This document shows positions 1 to 10,740 of a DNA stretch of 64,000 nt, piece after piece. Source of the stretch: Stercorarius parasiticus (Eukaryota > Chordata > Aves > Charadriiformes > Stercorariidae). Position 1 is the stretch's first letter. Each line of letters starts with the position of its first letter. A program made the translations under genes and the position numbers. The DNA lies in contig VWZL01003401.1 of the NCBI GenBank assembly GCA_013396915.1, positions 656,134 through 720,133 of the forward strand. The letters are read 5' to 3'. Below the pieces are notes generated by a model that ran no database searches, had not been told where the DNA came from, and saw only the letters and a list, made by a program, of their open reading frames with translations.

Positions 1-3000
1 TGACTCAGTCAACGTACATCAAGTTGTTGTACATACATTTATCTGGACTTCAAAATATGCCGTTTTTCAAGGCACTCCATGCACTTCGCTGACATCTACT
101 TGTCCCATGTGATATTCCTGCCAGTGCTGGCCTTGTCTTTTCCACTGCACTAATGAGAAACAAAATGAAATAGAAAACATTGTCTAAAGTGAAGTCTAGG
201 CCAGCAGATATAACTCTCAAAGTCATAGCTGTTTTAGGCTGGGATGATTCTCAAAGCATCACTCAAATGACTTTACAAAGAAAAGTCAAGTTTTATCTTC
301 TAGCTGGAGAAACAGTGGCAGAGAACAGAGCTGGGAGCAGGACTTGGGCTCTGCAAGTTTTAGGATGGCAGACTTGTTCAGGAGAGAATCAGGCTCACAG
401 TCAGACCTCACCTGTGTCTGGTCTGTGAAGATTCACCCTCCCAAATCCTACTGTATCATTGCTGTTACTCTCATCTGTCAAGTGTATGTATTTCAAAAGT
501 CCTCAATGATATTTTCCCTTGAGTTTTATGAGACACTGCTGATTTTATTTTTTTTTTTCAAAATGCACCTTTTGAAATTTATATGAAGTGGTGCTGTGTA
601 ATACTTCAGGCAGGAAACTGTGAAACCAAAGCTGCAAATGTGTGATTTCAGTGTTGGTGGTGGGATGAGGTATTTTGCCCATGGACGAGGTCTGATTAGC
701 TGTGATTGTTGTGGCACTGGGATGTACCTAGCACTTCTTCCAATTGAGACTAAAGTGTTTTTAAAATAACCATTGCAGAAGTAGCACAATAGCACTGAAG
801 ATTCAGCAAAAACATTTTGACCTCCTTCCATGTGATTTTTCCATCTCATTTTTTCAAAACTAAAACATTTTGCTGATATTGGGAATTTAGAATAACTAAT
901 TTCCAAATTCATGCCATGAGACTGTTTTACACTTGCCTCCCAGACATTCATCTCACCACAAAACCAGGTCATTGGACTCTTTTTGCTTCATCATTTGTAT
1001 CCATCTAAGCAACTCTTACAGTCAGACCAAGGTTGTTCACAAATACCTGCAAGATCTCCTTACTTTGTACATAGCTAACACTGAACAGGCAATATCCCTT
1101 TAAATGGTTTTGGAGACTTTTTAAGCAGAAAAATGTTTATTTTTGAACTCTTTGCAAAGAAGAATTGGCCTGCTGAACAAGGAGACTTCTTTTTTCAAAG
1201 TTGACAAAAACCTTCCATTTTAATATTTGTATAATGAGGCATTTATTTTCCAGTTAGAAATTGCTCTCAATGTAGAATTTTACACTACAGAATAGAGTTT
1301 AAAGTAGAAAAATTTGAAGTCATCTTTTCAACTTCACTTTAATGAAATGTCTGTCTTGCTTGATGAAATGTCTTGCTTTCATCCATATTTTCCTGATTAT
1401 CCTCCAGAGTTTCCTTCTAAGATGACATCTCTTTGTCACGGGTTAGGCAAGGAAAAAATGTTGAAATTTCAAAAACTCTTTGTGGACAGGAAAACTATTT
1501 CTCGTCTTCCTCCGCTGCTAAATACTTCGTGATCCTTGGAGGGGGCAGTGATATATATAGGTGGCATTCTTGTGGTGGACTCAGCAAGCAGCTGACTTTT
1601 GCTAGCTTTGCTGTGTGGAGGCAGACCTGAAACCTCCACTGGGCTCAGCCCCTCCATGCAATGGGTTGGGGTTAACCACAGGGAGCAGAGGCTGTGCAGA
1701 AGCAGGGACTGTGGTCCCTGGTTGGTACCCAGGGATGTGGCTCGCAGCATATGAATCGCTCAAACATTTCTTCCAGTTCTACACTTTTTAGGCCAAAAAG
1801 GCAGAGTTCTCCTGAATATGACAAAATGTTGACAAATGAAATATAGATTTCATGATAGACTTTCTAAATCTCCCAACCATCTCCATTCAATGGAGAGACC
1901 AGAATATGAAATGTAGAGCACTGAAAACCACCCCGAAGCTATATCTACTGTGATAGCGAGGAAAGTTCAGTTACATCCTTCTGAGTTTCATGAATGGAGG
2001 ACGCACGTCTTCCACCTTAAAAGAGGAGCATCAGATGGGATGTGTTGTCAGCCTCTTTGTTAAGGCCAGTTTTTGTTAGGTAACTCTTATTCATAGCAGA
2101 AGGCATCATATCCCAACTTTTCTCTGAACAAGAAGAAAAGAATTACCCCTCCTGAAGTACTAATGCTCTTGGTAAATGCATTGTGTAATACTTTCAATAT
2201 GCTTATATCCTTTCTAATTGCAAAAAAATAAAATAAATTAAAATAAAAATTTAAAAATTACACCATACTGTCAAAAGCCATAAAATGACCTAACTTGATG
2301 GTGTGGCTCTGCTCTCTGTTTTGATTTTCAAAGCCATGTTTTCTCAGCAAAGCCTCCAAACAGCAGAAACATCCAGCATTACAGATGTTTACAATTATAG
2401 GCAACTGAATGAGAAAAGCAGGCTTCATTTATCAATCAGGATTTTGGTTTTGTTTTTATTTGATGTGATACCTACTTGTGGACCCTTCCATGAAGTTGCA
2501 CAATTGCAGCTTTTGAGGATTATATTTCACGGTCATAATAGAGGGGGAAAAGGTTTTAATATGTTTTCACAGTCTTATTATCTACTTAACCTTCCAGCAT
2601 CATTACTCACCTAATTGCAAGCTTTGCAAAAAAACCTCATACGATATGTCCTGTTGTGAGTTCACAACAGAAAACTCTTAACAATTACTGGGATTACTCC
2701 AAACCAAACACTGACCTTGACAATCCCAACAGATCCCTGTTGGAGGCTATCAAACTATAAAACCTGATGCTCTCTTCTAATAAAGAGATTCATCCCAAAT
2801 TCCTTCTTCCTTATGCACGTCCAGCGTGAGGGCCCCACACCCCTCAGAGGTGACTGAGTAACTCCAGGGATGCTGCAGAGTCCTTTTCTCCTAAATCAAG
2901 CAGCTTCCCCTGGTTTAAAAATAAACGGTGGTGAATTCAAAGTACATGGTGACCCAGACAGTTGTCTAGGCTAAAACAGTGTCTTCCCACTAAAGCATCA

Positions 3001-3363
3001 AAACCAGCTAAGTCCATTTTCATCACATGTAACCCTGATCCAGAATCCAGAGCTGTTTGCTGCATTGCACAAAACCAGGTATGGTGGTCTGTGCTTGTGC
3101 TAAAACACAAAGTAGCTTTTTTAGCTGCAAGAAGTCCTTGATCTTGCATCTTGAGATGCTTTTATGATTTTGTCTGTACCACTGTCATGGGACACTGCTG
3201 AAAACACAGAAAACTGCTCCAGTCCTGCTCCAATGAGGCAAGTAAGTTACATATTCTGCATCAGTGAAGCACTGGGCATAGGGAAGAGCTAAATTTCAGA
3301 GGCAGTTGTGTTTACCCGGGCTTCCTGCCAGCCACAAATTCTCCTTCTAGGTGTTACACTTAA
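1..3363. other. Unique non-coding sequence, no gene recognised
   Basis: No recognisable coding exon, RNA gene or mobile element was seen. The open frames here are short (up to about 148 codons), overlap one another on both strands and contain no domain I recognise. The only compositional feature is an A-rich run at about 2221-2263. The first seven bases are TGACTCA, an AP-1 consensus, which on its own has no weight. Confidence 0.6.
2221..2263. repeat. A-rich low-complexity tract
   Basis: About 43 bases made almost wholly of A with scattered T (runs of AAAATAAAAT type). No TSD or upstream element is visible that would make it the tail of a retroposed copy. It is probably simple low-complexity DNA. 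Confidence 0.7.
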
Positions 3364-3403
3364 TTTTCTTATTTTATTTTCTTTCTTTTTTTGTCTTGTA
3401 CAG

Positions 3404-3516
3404 CAAGCTAACCCAAGAAGATTAAGTGTCTGTTGAGGCCAGACAAGACTGGGACAGGTTCTGCCTGGAAGACGTCCTCCTGCCTCCCCAGCCAGACCAG
3501 TTGGGTCTCACAGGAG
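3404..3516 (+). other. Candidate non-coding exon (splice-site pair)
   Basis: A long pyrimidine tract (3364-3399, mostly T with some C) ends in TTGTACAG at 3396-3403, a strong-looking 3' splice site. A possible branch point, CTTAAT, lies about 40 bases upstream. The next good donor is GAG|GTGAGA with GT at 3517-3518, which defines a 113-base exon. All three frames contain stops within the first 35 bases, so if it is an exon it belongs to a lncRNA or a UTR. This is motif evidence only; chance pairings are common in 64 kb, and no transcript support can be seen from sequence. Confidence 0.2.
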
Positions 3517-6135
3517 GTGAGAACTCACTAATTGGTGCCCACTCCACATCCGATCAGCGACCACAGCTGTTGCTGGAGAAACAGTAGCGGCCTCAGTCCC
3601 ATTCTAGGAGAGCAGGATGTATCTGGGATGCAGCTAGGCATGTGCCACCACCCCACACTCATACACTGTCCCAGGGCAGGAAACAGATAAAGAGGACAAG
3701 GTGGCCTGGGCTCCCTCCTTGCAGGCTGACTGGGCAAAGCTTGGCTGTCCTGTGCAGAAGTTGGACGTATCCTCTTTCCCACCTGGAAATTTTGACTGAG
3801 AAGAAGCTTTTCTGCAGGAATGCCAGAGCAGCCAAGCAACCCCTGCTGCCCTCTTGTTGCCTGGAAGACTCAGATAAATGTCCCCTGCTCACGGACAGGT
3901 CAACGTACAAGGAGCCCGACCCTCCTCAGCGGCATCAGATCTACAGCACATGCACTCACAGTGGATCACCTGATACACAGGAGACCTGACCAACTTGCTA
4001 AGCATGTGTCAGCCATCTTTGTGGTACGTATGCAGCTGATACAGTGTATCCCAGCTGCGTCAGACTTGTGTGTGTATGTAACATAGTACCCAAACCCTTA
4101 TTTCTCCATGAGATTTTCCAGGAAGAACTTCAGTCGCCCTACAATTAAAAACTCACTCTGAGTGCAAAATAGTCTAAACTTGAAGAAGGTCTAGAAGAAG
4201 TCAGAGCATGTTGGAACAATGACGTTTTGATGTATTTTCTTCCTGCTGGAAGTGTGCCACCAGAATATATGTGCAGAGACTGACAGTCTTCTTTCATGAG
4301 AAACTGAAGTTGTTTCAGCATTTGAAAGTAGGATTGCATATCAGCAGAGCAGCCATGCTTATCTTTCCTGTGTAGGAAGACTGTTTATGCTTTTGTAGAC
4401 TAAAAATTAAAAGGCTCTGATTCTCCTGTCATTTATAACTTGATAAATCATGTGTAACTGAAGAACACACAATGAGTGCAGCATATCTTGCTCAAACAAA
4501 CGTAGTTGAGAAACAAGCCTCATAGGAAGGCTCTCTATCTCTGCAACCAAAGGATCTCACAAGGAAGAGCTGAGCTGTAGACCAGTGTTAGCTGGGAAAG
4601 TAAACAAGGGAAGTACTGCTATACACCTGTCCCCTTCTCACCTCATTTTAAAGCAGCCATCTAAAATCGACAGGTGAATTATGCCCTAGAAGGGTGCATT
4701 TCTCTCCATCTCTCTCACAAAGGAGCTGTAGCTGAAATGTAATTCCCTACACTGTACAAATTACTATTCAGTCAAATCAGTGTAAGGTGACTCTCTGAAT
4801 CTCCATGGCAAGTTTTGCTTTCCGTACCAGTGCAACCAATACTCATTCCCTTGGAAACATAAAAATTTTGGTGAGGTGAATTTCCTCCTTTCCCTGTGGC
4901 CCAAGCACCCCTATTGTCAAACCTCAGTGTTTTATGTAGATAATGCAGAGCTGGGTGCCATGCAGAACAGAGGAGAGAGGAGAAATAAATCTGTGGTAGA
5001 CTGTCTTCTTTTATAATGCCCACAAACGATGTGTAAAGACTTGGTTGATTTAATTAAATGCATCTTATTATGGCCTGAAAGAGGAAGGATGTGAAAGCAT
5101 TGCCCTTACACTTCACTCCCTGTGTGAAACACCTGTTAGGAAAAAAATACATTTGGAGAAGAGTACCTTCAGCTACCTTTGGCTGTGTAGAAGCTAAGCA
5201 CACGGTCCAGACCAGGCACGTTGGCTCACGGCATTTCTCACAGGGACACTTCCAGAGGGCAATTCCTCCCAACCTAACAAGGTCTCAAATGTTTCAGGTA
5301 CAAAGAGGTTTTATGCTTCATCCTCTAGACTCTTGCTGCATGTGGGGAGAAAAGCAAACTTTCATTATCTTTCTTCTTCTAATGAGCTACAGAAATTACT
5401 GAATTATTTAGTTATCATCACCTCTGTGCCTGAACAAGATGATTCTCCTCTTCCTCTGCCTCTTCCCTATAAATATTCAAGACTGTTAAATGCAAATCTC
5501 TGCACTGTGACCAGAAAAATTAGCTTAGGGAGGTAGATGGTACAATTTGTGTCTAACCTCTGTGGTCAGGTACCCAGCACTGTGGCAGGCTTGTGCCGTT
5601 TGAGCACCTTTTTTAATCCCGCCGATCCAAGCAAGGCAGTGTTGGTAGCACTGTTACTTGCTGTACCACTCTGAGGCAGGGGAAGGACAGAGCATTAAAT
5701 TCTGTTGGCTTTTCCTGGAGAGCTGCCCAAAGGGAGCTGCGGAAAGGGCATGGGATGAGTTTGAGGGTGCACAGCCTGGCTGAGGTTGGTGAGCTTCATG
5801 GGTTGATGTACAAACTCGCAAACAGCAAACTGACACAAATCTTCCTCTGCACTGAGCCTGTAGTAACTAATCCTGCTTGAGAGAGGGGGCACATTGTAAC
5901 TTCTAAAAAGAGGCAATTTAAAGCCTAGGGTCCCAAAAACATCACATTGTATCCTGCCTTCTTTATGGAGTTCTTTAAAAAACAAACACAATGGAGAAGA
6001 GAGATGGGGCTAGGATAGGCTTTCAGTGCACAACATGGCCAAAAGAAGATTGCTTAAGGAACTCTAACTTTTCAGTTTCCAATTTTCTCTAACATTAAAT
6101 TAACATCAGTTTTCTTAAATTTACTCTACTCAGTT

Positions 6136-6158
6136 AAAAAAAAAAAAAAAAAAAAAAA
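6136..6158. repeat. Poly-A homopolymer (A23)
   Basis: Twenty-three consecutive A bases. An ATTAAA lies about 40 bases upstream, so the tail of a retroposed transcript was considered, but no target-site duplication flanks it and no parent gene is recognisable. Confidence 0.85.
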
Positions 6159-6672
6159 GCTGCTTGAATATATCTTCCAGGCAAAGATCCAGCACTAGGG
6201 CTGTGTTGGAAACAAGTACCATTGTTAGACTGTATGGTCCGTCACAGCTAGGCTCTCAAGATGCTCATAAAAATCTGGGACTCACTTTCATTAGGATCAA
6301 GTGTTTGGATACATGCAAAGCACATTTGCATCACAGGGAGCAGAGAATGGTAGGCACGTAATAACATTTGAAGAAGATATACCACACTGTAGTAAGAAAC
6401 AGAGTCAGTTATGATTACTTAATGAACTGGCTGATAGTCCTCTACTTGCCATGTGATTCTTTCTGCCTTAGCAAAAGTGACTTTAAAGATTTATTTTTTA
6501 ACTGCCATGGGATTTGGGATTTATGTGTGTGCAGACCTCCAATAATTAAATAATGGACACGTCAGTAATGCAATAAAGAGAAAGGCAATTAGTTTTGATT
6601 AAAAGGTCCTAGTTTCTTTTAATGTCATTGGTAGGAATGGCACAAGCCAACACATGTCGACATCCAGCAACT

Positions 6673-6710
6673 ATTTTTTTTCCTTTTCTTCCTTTTTTTT
6701 TTTTTTCCAG
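6673..6710. repeat. Polypyrimidine tract ending in CCAG
   Basis: A run of T with a few C, including an uninterrupted T stretch just before CCAG at 6707-6710. It resembles a 3' splice site, but no plausible exon with a good donor was found downstream, so it is listed as low-complexity sequence. Confidence 0.75.
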
Positions 6711-7087
6711 AAAAGTGGATTTACCGTGCCAGATTACATCATTTTCACATGCATTCCACATATGGCTCTTCCAAAAATTATAAACACAGATGCAGAACTG
6801 TAGTTTATTTGGCTCCTGCCCCTGAGAGTGACACCCATTCAACCACTAGCTGCAAAAGAGCTGTGGTGCAAAACTGTGGTAATGTGTGTGCCAAGAGGAA
6901 TTGTTTCCACTGGGAAGCAGAACTGAAGTGATTCCAGGGTTCTTGTTTCTTCATGTACCTTTTCTACTACAGACTGCAGAAGGTCAGCATAGATGGTCTC
7001 CTTCTGGACAAGTACCACTGGCCCAAGTAGCCTTTGGATTCAGTGATCCTTGTGGCCATCAGAGACTTTTGTGTGTATCATTAAGAA

Positions 7088-8196
7088 GTGGTCTCTAAAT
7101 TGGAAAAGCATGGATTTGGCGGATGGACCACTCAGTGGATAAAGAACTGGCTAGATGGCCGCACTCAAAGGGTTGCATCAATGGCTCAGTGTCCACATGG
7201 AAACCAGTGACAAGTGGCATTCCTTAGAGGTTAGTACTGGGACCAGTGCTGTTTAACATCTTTGTCGGTGACATGGACAGTGGGATTGAGTGCACCCTCA
7301 GCAAGTTTGCCAACACCACCAAGCTGTGTGGCACAGTCAACACACTTGAGGGAAGGGATGCCATCCAGAGGGACCTTAACAGTCTTCAGAGGTGTGCCTG
7401 TATGAACCTCATGAAGTTCCACCAGGCCAAGTGCAAGGTCCTGCACCTGGGTCGTGGCAATCCCAGGCACAAATACAGGTTGAGTGGAGAATGGCTTGAG
7501 AACAGCCCTGAGGAGAAGGACTTGGGGGTGCTCGTGAACAAGAAGCTCAACATGAGCTGGCAATGTGCACTTACAGCCCAGAAAGCCAACCGCATCTTGG
7601 GTTGCACCAAAAGAAGTGTGGCCAGCAGGTTGAGGGAGGTGATTCTGCCCCTCCACTCCGCTCTGGTGAGACCCCACCTGGAGTACTCCATCCAGATCTG
7701 GAGTCCTCACCACAAGAAGGACATGGACCTGTTGGAATGGGTCCAGTGAAGGGCCACGAAGATGATCAGAGGGCTGGAGCACCTATGCTATGAGGACAGG
7801 CTGAGAGAGTTGGGGTTGTTCAGCCTGGAGAAGAGAAGGCTCCGAGGACACCTTAAAGTGGCCTTCCAGTACCTAAAGGAAGCCTACAGGAGAGACGGGG
7901 AGGGACTCTTTATCAGGAAGTGGAGTGACAGAACAAAGGGTAACAGCTTCAAACTGAAAGAAGATAGATTTAGATTGGATATCAGGAAGAAATTCTTTCC
8001 TGTAAGGGTGGTGAGGCACTGAAACAGGTTGCCCAGGGAAATTGTGGATGCCCCATCCCTGGAAGTGTTCAAGACCAGGTTGGATGGGGCTTTGAGCAAC
8101 CTGGTCTAGTGGGAGGTGTCCCTGCCCGTGGCAGGGGGGTTGGAACTAGATGATCTTTAAGGTCCCTTCCAACCCGAACCATTCTGTGATTCTGTG
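7088..8196 (+). mobile_element. CR1 LINE, 5'-truncated copy with 3' end
   Basis: This is the 3' part of a chicken repeat 1 (CR1) non-LTR retrotransposon in sense orientation. It covers the C-terminal part of the ORF2 reverse transcriptase and the short 3' UTR. It finishes in the diagnostic CR1 tail: the AACTAGATGATCTTTAAGG block at about 8145-8163, then CCCTTCCAACC and two ATTCTGTG units ending at about 8196. The 5' end is truncated, as usual for CR1; protein similarity fades upstream of about 7090, so the left edge is approximate. The copy is moderately decayed (see the ORF2 remnant). It faces another CR1 (8321-8745) whose 3' end lies about 125 bases away. Confidence 0.95.
7094..8109 (+). 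pseudogene. CR1 ORF2 reverse-transcriptase remnant (broken)
   Basis: Conceptual translation gives the palm-to-C-terminus part of a CR1 reverse transcriptase, including LFNIFVGDMDSGIECTLSKF, the region ending KKDMDLLEWVQ, and a C-terminal block with [12 protein letters not shown] and NRLPREIVDAPSLEVF. The natural stop is TAG at 8107-8109. The frame is broken by an apparent one-base loss near 7176 (upstream [18 protein letters not shown] is in a different frame) and by in-frame stops at 7225-7227 (TAG), 7747-7749 (TGA, where CR1 normally has arginine, consistent with CpG decay) and 8020-8022 (TGA in place of the tryptophan of the RHWNRLP motif). The catalytic F-A-D-D motif reads F-A-N-T (codons 7306-7317), so both aspartates are gone. 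It cannot encode an active enzyme. Confidence 0.93.
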
Positions 8197-8320
8197 AAAT
8201 GTGGGCAATTACAGAATTCCTGGAAGTACATGAGACAGACTCTTTTTTCCCACTTTCCTACCCAATAGCTGTATGAGATATTCTAAATGCTTCAAAATCA
8301 AGTAATGGCCACAGGCTTTT
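8197..8320. other. Spacer between two convergent CR1 copies
   Basis: About 124 bases of unique sequence between the 3' ends of the sense CR1 (left) and the antisense CR1 (right). No duplication flanking either element was identified. Confidence 0.7.
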
Positions 8321-8745
8321 CACAGAATCCCAGAAGGATTGAGCTTGGAAGGGATCTCTGGAGGTCATCTGATCCAACTCATTGCTCAGGCAGGGCCACC
8401 TACAACAGATTGCCCAGAACAATGTCCAGATGCTTTTTTAATATCCCCAAGGAAGGAGACTCCATAATCTCTCTGGGCAACCTGGTCCAGGACTCAGTTA
8501 CCCTAGCAGTAATAAAGCATTTCCTGATGTTCCGATGAAGCCTCCTGTGTTTCAGTTTGTGCCCGTTGTCTCTGGTCCTGTCACTGGGCATCACTGAAAA
8601 TATCCTGGCCCTATTTTCTTTACACCCTCCCTTCAGGTATTATATACATTGATAAGATGCCCTGAACCTTATCTTCTCCACACTGAACAGTCACAGCTCT
8701 CTCAGCCTTTCATCATAGGAGAGGTGCTGCAGTCCCCACTTTTGC
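8321..8745 (-). mobile_element. CR1 LINE, antisense 3' fragment
   Basis: An antisense CR1 whose 3' end is on the left (CACAGAATCCCAGAAGGATT at 8321, an older form of the CR1 tail). It continues through the 3' UTR and the last part of ORF2. On the minus strand the remnant reads SWTRLPREIMESPSLGILKK and onward, the equivalent of the C-terminal WNRLPRE block, with further degraded similarity (CTGAACAG, CTCTCTCAGCCTTTC) to about 8745. It has diverged more from the typical 3' end than the left neighbour, so it is probably an older insertion or subfamily. The right edge is approximate. Confidence 0.9.
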
Positions 8746-9189
8746 AGAGAGATGTCTTTAGCAGCAGCAAAGGTGTGCTGTTTGAGCCTTTGCAATTTCT
8801 TGTCTGCCTACATGTAAAACTCCAGAAGCCCACTATCTACTTCTACTAGCTACTCAGTTGTGTTTAGCTCTCATGTAACATATCACAGAGCACAAGGCAT
8901 GCATACACCTTTCTCATAGACTTTACTTCTAATATGTTGCATCTTCTTATCAAATATAAGATGTCTGAAGGAAAGCGCTTCATTGCTTTGCTTACAGGGT
9001 TTAAAGAAAATCCTGCAGTGATGAAAAAGACTACAATAACTGACTGCTGTAGTCAGTTGATTCATGGTTATTGCAGCAGAACGTTGTGTTTTGCCTGGTG
9101 GAGGCTTTTGGGGTGGTTTTTTTTGAATCCACATTCTGAGTAAAATATTTTTGCAAGCTAACAGGAACAAACGGGCAGATTTTTTAAAT
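8746..9189. other. Unique non-coding sequence
   Basis: Nothing recognisable: AT-rich, short ORFs only. A short T run lies at about 9117-9124. Confidence 0.5.
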
Positions 9190-9253
9190 TATTTAGGAAC
9201 CTATCTAATGTCAAGGGCAGTTAGGTGTCTAAGTGTACTTAAATATCTGGGCC
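9190..9253. repeat. Possible relic of an old MITE-type repeat
   Basis: Contains TTAGGTGTCTAAGTG and ends AAATATCTGGGCC. From memory this resembles a palindromic family in turtle and crocodilian genomes built around TTAGGYRCCTAAAT and a 'GATCTGGGCC' end. Only about 60 bases are left and divergence is high, so the assignment is tentative. Confidence 0.3.
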
Positions 9254-10677
9254 AGAAGAACAGGAAAGCCAACTAAACCAGCTAGTAGGGCTATCACAGG
9301 GAATAGGTGGTGTCTCTGAGCGGTCTAGAATTAGCATAGGCTAAACCAGATTGAAAGCAGGGCCTGTCCTTTTAATAAGTGTTTGCCTAGTGACTCACAT
9401 CATCAGGGCCCCCACCTCTAACTGGAGCTTTTCAGACTGAAGCTGCTGGGGTGCTATTACTAATAATAGTATCAGGAGCCATACCGCAAAGGGGTAGATA
9501 CCGGCAGTCGCTGCAGCATAATAGGGTGTAGCCAGCTCCAAAGGGGCTCTGGACAAGTTCCACCTCGATGATAGAGCTTGGGCTGCTCTCCACGGCTCTT
9601 TCAGATTGCATCTAAACGCTCCTCCCTGGAACAAAGTCCTCAGGCACTTCTCTGCTTCAAAGCCCGCCTGCGATAATAAGAATGAACAAACGCTTTGTCG
9701 TATATGTTGGAAGAAAGAAGGAAGACGCATTTCTTGAGTATGAGGCTCCTTGTAAATACAAGATCTTCCCTGAATCTTTCAGCTGTGTCCAGTCTTCCCA
9801 CAGTTATCGCTTGGCTATTCTTTGCAGCAGCTGTCCTGGCTATAGCAGAGCCATGGTTATATTGGTGTTAATTCACTTTGGACCCACAGTGCAAATCCGC
9901 CTGCAAAGTGACTAGATCTGCCTGTGCCAAGTCTTCCTAGCCTTGCTCCACCAGTGCAGGGAGCAGGATAGGGACTCAAAAGCAACATTAAAACTGCATG
10001 GCGTGCCCTGTAATCTGGGAGTAGACACAGCTCTAAGAGCTCACAAACTGCTCTATAATGTGCTAGAGAGATTTCTTCCCCATGGGATCCGGGGAGACTC
10101 TTTCCCCTCTCTTTCCCCCTTAGTCTGACCGAGTGCAGTGACTGCAGTAAGAGGTGTGATGCTGGCTGGTAAGTGAAAAAAGTAAAGGGAATTTTCCTTA
10201 GGGACCCTTCCATGCACTCTTTGATAGGTCCCCATGAGAGAGGGAGAAACCAAGTGCACCCCATTGCTTCTGCAGCCTCCTGAAGCCATTCTGGCAGTCC
10301 TGAGAGAAAACAAAAATAAGTCCTCCTTGTTTTCTCACTAATGTTTATTTCTCTCATGTCAGACAGCAGCTTAAGAAAAATGTTTGCCAACAAAATTGGC
10401 AGCTTGTAAGAGGGAAGTGAGAAGTCTGCATTTGGGATACTGCCACCACAAGCCAAACCGTTGTCCTTTCTGGTTGTAGCTGGGCTGCAGTGGGCAACAC
10501 AGAAGCGGGGAGAAAGGGAGTAACTCAGCAAGGAGGCTTTATGAAGTAGAAAACAAACAGACAATGAAAGGGTGTGTTCCTGAAATCCTTCAAAGGGTGT
10601 TAACTCTTTCATAGCAACACTAATGACTCCCCCTTAAGCTGATAGTTTCCTCTGTGTCTCATTAAGGTTAATTCAGT
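9254..10677. other. Unique sequence with a long minus-strand ORF, no gene recognised
   Basis: The minus strand carries a 251-codon ORF (9857-10612) and a 111-codon ORF (9395-9730, with a hydrophobic stretch WLLILLLVIA near its C-terminus). Neither matches a family I know, and the two are in different frames. No splice sites, CpG-rich promoter or poly-A signal in a sensible arrangement support a gene, so I treat both as chance ORFs. Confidence 0.5.
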
Positions 10678-10740
10678 GGGCCAGATTCATCCCAGGAGTC
10701 CTTTCATTGAAATCACTGGAGTGATACCACTAATAACCAC
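10678..10740 (+). repeat. Possible relic of an old palindromic MITE-type repeat
   Basis: Begins GGGCCAGATTC and carries ATTGAAATCACTGGAGT about 32 bases in. This end motif followed by an ATTGAAGTCAATGGAGT-like core is, from memory, typical of a palindromic non-autonomous DNA element common in turtles and crocodilians and present as relics in birds. Only one half is recognisable. The family call is tentative. Confidence 0.35.

Larger units (their letters stand above)
3517..7087. other. Unique non-coding sequence with simple tracts
   Basis: No gene or transposable element recognised. It holds a 23-base poly-A run at 6136-6158 and a pyrimidine tract at 6673-6710. Open frames are short, overlap on both strands and do not resemble known proteins. 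Confidence 0.55.

Noticed and set aside
6136..6158. Possible processed-pseudogene tail (A23 with ATTAAA about 40 bases upstream)
   Set aside because: No flanking target-site duplication and no recognisable gene-derived sequence upstream; avian CR1 machinery rarely makes processed pseudogenes.
6673..6710. Polypyrimidine tract ending in CCAG as a 3' splice site
   Set aside because: No plausible donor within a normal exon distance and no coding signal downstream.
9395..9730. 111-codon minus ORF with hydrophobic segment as a small membrane protein
   Set aside because: A single hydrophobic stretch in a chance ORF is common; no homologue recognised and no promoter or splice context.
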